Below are positions 5,767 to 6,831 of a stretch of 6,831 nt of DNA, one piece after another (positions within the stretch are counted from its first letter, which is position 1; every line of letters begins with the position of its first letter). The stretch comes from Ignavibacteriales bacterium (GTDB lineage Bacteria; Bacteroidota; Ignavibacteria; UBA10030; SZUA-254). Below the pieces are notes generated by a model, which saw nothing but the letters and a program-made list of their open reading frames with translations, did not search any database and had not been told where the DNA came from. The DNA lies in the NCBI GenBank assembly GCA_016207985.1, contig JACQYX010000047.1, positions 1-6,831 on the forward strand, read 5' to 3'. The translations under genes were made by a program, and so were the position numbers.

Positions 5767-6831
5767 TGGGCCTCTTTATAAATTATACAAAATTCTTTGG
5801 CAAGGTTTTGCCAAAAATAGTTAGGTAATTTTTGGTCGATGAGTAGATTTCGTTTTACCCGATTCCGATCATTTAAGGCATCAATAATAGCATCATAAAA
5901 ACTTTGCATATTCCCTAATTCAAAAAAACAGGCTGCATCTCCCGCAACCTCTCTACTAGAAGGTATGTCGCTCGCCACGATAGGTTTCTTACAATACATC
6001 GCTTCGAGAAGAGGAATTCCAAATCCTTCCGTTTGTGAGGGTAATATTACCAGATTTGATTCACGATATAGCGACACTAGATGCGGTAAATCAGGATTGG
6101 GGACCCAATGTACGATATCATTTTCATATTCTAATAATGGAGCAATTTCTTGAAAACCAAATCCGGCAGCACCTGCCAACACAAGTTTCATTTTAGGGAT
6201 AATCCCGTTTCTAATTCCATTAATAGTTGTCCGGACCAACCACGGAGTATTTTTCTTTTTCGATAAACTACCCACAAAAAGCATGATGGGTGTTGCAAAT
6301 TCATGTCTTGAAATATTGTCGTCAACAAGACTCATGAAGGTAGGTGATAATCCGTTTGCAATAACTCTGATTTTATCGACGACACCTGGATATCGATTCT
6401 CTAAAAGAATTTTCACTGTTTGCGAAACTGTAAGTATTATATCGGCTCGACTAACAGCATGTTTAATAATATTCTTATAATACATTCGATAAGACCAAGA
6501 GTAGGTTTGAGGATATACAATAGCATCGAGATCATGAATGGTTACTACGTAAGCTGTATTTAAAATACGAGGAGGTACGAAAACATTCGTGAAATGTACA
6601 ACATCTGCTCCACGAAACATCTCCTTAGAAAGCTTTCTTAGTCGAAATAAATACTTCAAGCGCCGTACTGGCCTTAACGAGTTATTACCATCGTAAATGG
6701 GACACGGAATAACATCGATCTGTTCCGAACAGTATGTTTGTAGTGCATGTATTATCCCATCACTATAATTACCAATACCTGTATGCGGCGGGGCATTCCC
6801 CTTATCTATCATCACTTTTAACTTTGAATTT
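5754..6831 (-). CDS. GT4 family glycosyltransferase (start probably just beyond the right edge)
   Basis: This GT-B fold retaining glycosyltransferase has at least 353 residues counted from a GTG at 6815. Motifs: NAPPHTGIGNYSDGI (7-21, the TGIG..Y loop), VVTIHDLDAI (90-99), ADIILTVSQTVKILL (124-138), IRVIANGLSP (149-158), MLFVGSLSKKKNTPWLV (178-194), LVLAGAAGFGF (211-221), LVILPSQTEGFGIPLLEAM (255-273, with intact E-x7-E at E263/E271) and SDIPSSREVAGDAACFFE (282-299). This resembles the mannosyltransferase-like GT4 group of polysaccharide loci (MtfB/WbpY-like), but the sugar is unknown. On the start: the frame is open to the window edge (NSKLK before VMIDKG). The first beta strand of the family (M-K-I-L-I-D) aligns with LKVMID, so starting at GTG 6815 or ATG 6812 would cut that strand. 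The true start is therefore probably at or just past 6831. It ends at TAG 5754-5756, overlapping the next gene by 13 bp. Confidence 0.9.
   Translation of the reverse strand, partial: NSKLKVMIDKGNAPPHTGIGNYSDGIIHALQTYCSEQIDVIPCPIYDGNNSLRPVRRLKYLFRLRKLSKEMFRGADVVHFTNVFVPPRILNTAYVVTIHDLDAIVYPQTYSWSYRMYYKNIIKHAVSRADIILTVSQTVKILLENRYPGVVDKIRVIANGLSPTFMSLVDDNISRHEFATPIMLFVGSLSKKKNTPWLVRTTINGIRNGIIPKMKLVLAGAAGFGFQEIAPLLEYENDIVHWVPNPDLPHLVSLYRESNLVILPSQTEGFGIPLLEAMYCKKPIVASDIPSSREVAGDAACFFELGNMQSFYDAIIDALNDRNRVKRNLLIDQKLPNYFWQNLAKEFCIIYKEAQCRH
5771..5777 (-). promoter_or_regulatory. Shine-Dalgarno site for the GTG start of the broken GT4 gene
   Basis: AAAGAGG on the minus strand ends four bases before the GTG at 5766. 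It lies within the last codons of the upstream GT4 gene. It is the main support for GTG as start, since no ATG lies near in that frame. Confidence 0.5.

Noticed and set aside
1..6831. CRISPR array, tRNA/rRNA, insertion sequence or attachment site
   Set aside because: No spaced direct repeats, RNA-like segments, transposase motifs or terminal inverted repeats were noticed by eye; nearly all of the sequence is accounted for by coding regions.

Overview
This 6.8 kb window is a single run of minus-strand genes. It is part of a cell-surface polysaccharide (capsule, exopolysaccharide or O-antigen type) biosynthesis locus. The genes are packed with overlaps or gaps of 30 bp or less. There is no RNA gene, no mobile element and no visible promoter or terminator, so the window looks like the inside of a longer operon that runs off both ends. 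A Wzi-like outer-membrane barrel with a signal peptide means a Gram-negative cell. The AT-leaning base composition and this style of Wzi protein would suit the Bacteroidota/Chlorobi/Ignavibacteria side of the tree, but that placement is only inference.

In transcription order (right to left) the window holds: a GT4 glycosyltransferase (5754-6831, its start probably just outside the window); a second GT4 glycosyltransferase that is broken (4751-5766, two reading frames with the middle missing); a polyprenyl-phosphate sugar-1-phosphate transferase (3352-4749); a Wzi-family outer-membrane protein (1685-3352); a polyprenol-phosphate-mannose-synthase-like GT2 (938-1654); and a second GT2 (1-929) that is cut by the left edge. 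This last gene has no stop codon inside the window and appears to continue into a membrane domain.

Functionally, the sugar-1-phosphate transferase would load the first sugar on undecaprenyl phosphate at the inner membrane. The GT4 and GT2 enzymes would add further sugars on the cytoplasmic face. The DPM1-like enzyme would make a polyprenyl-phosphate sugar donor. The Wzi-like barrel would act at the outer membrane in surface attachment or organisation of the polymer. Flippase, polymerase and export (Wza/Wzc) genes are not in the window.

The points most worth a second look are: (i) the GT4 gene disrupted at about 5430-5440, which looks like an out-of-frame internal deletion and not a simple frameshift; (ii) the GT2 whose C-terminus carries a transmembrane segment resembling TM1 of the neighbouring phosphotransferase; and (iii) a drop in GC content at about 4750, between the two GT4 genes and the rest. 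I found no clearly new class of system here.
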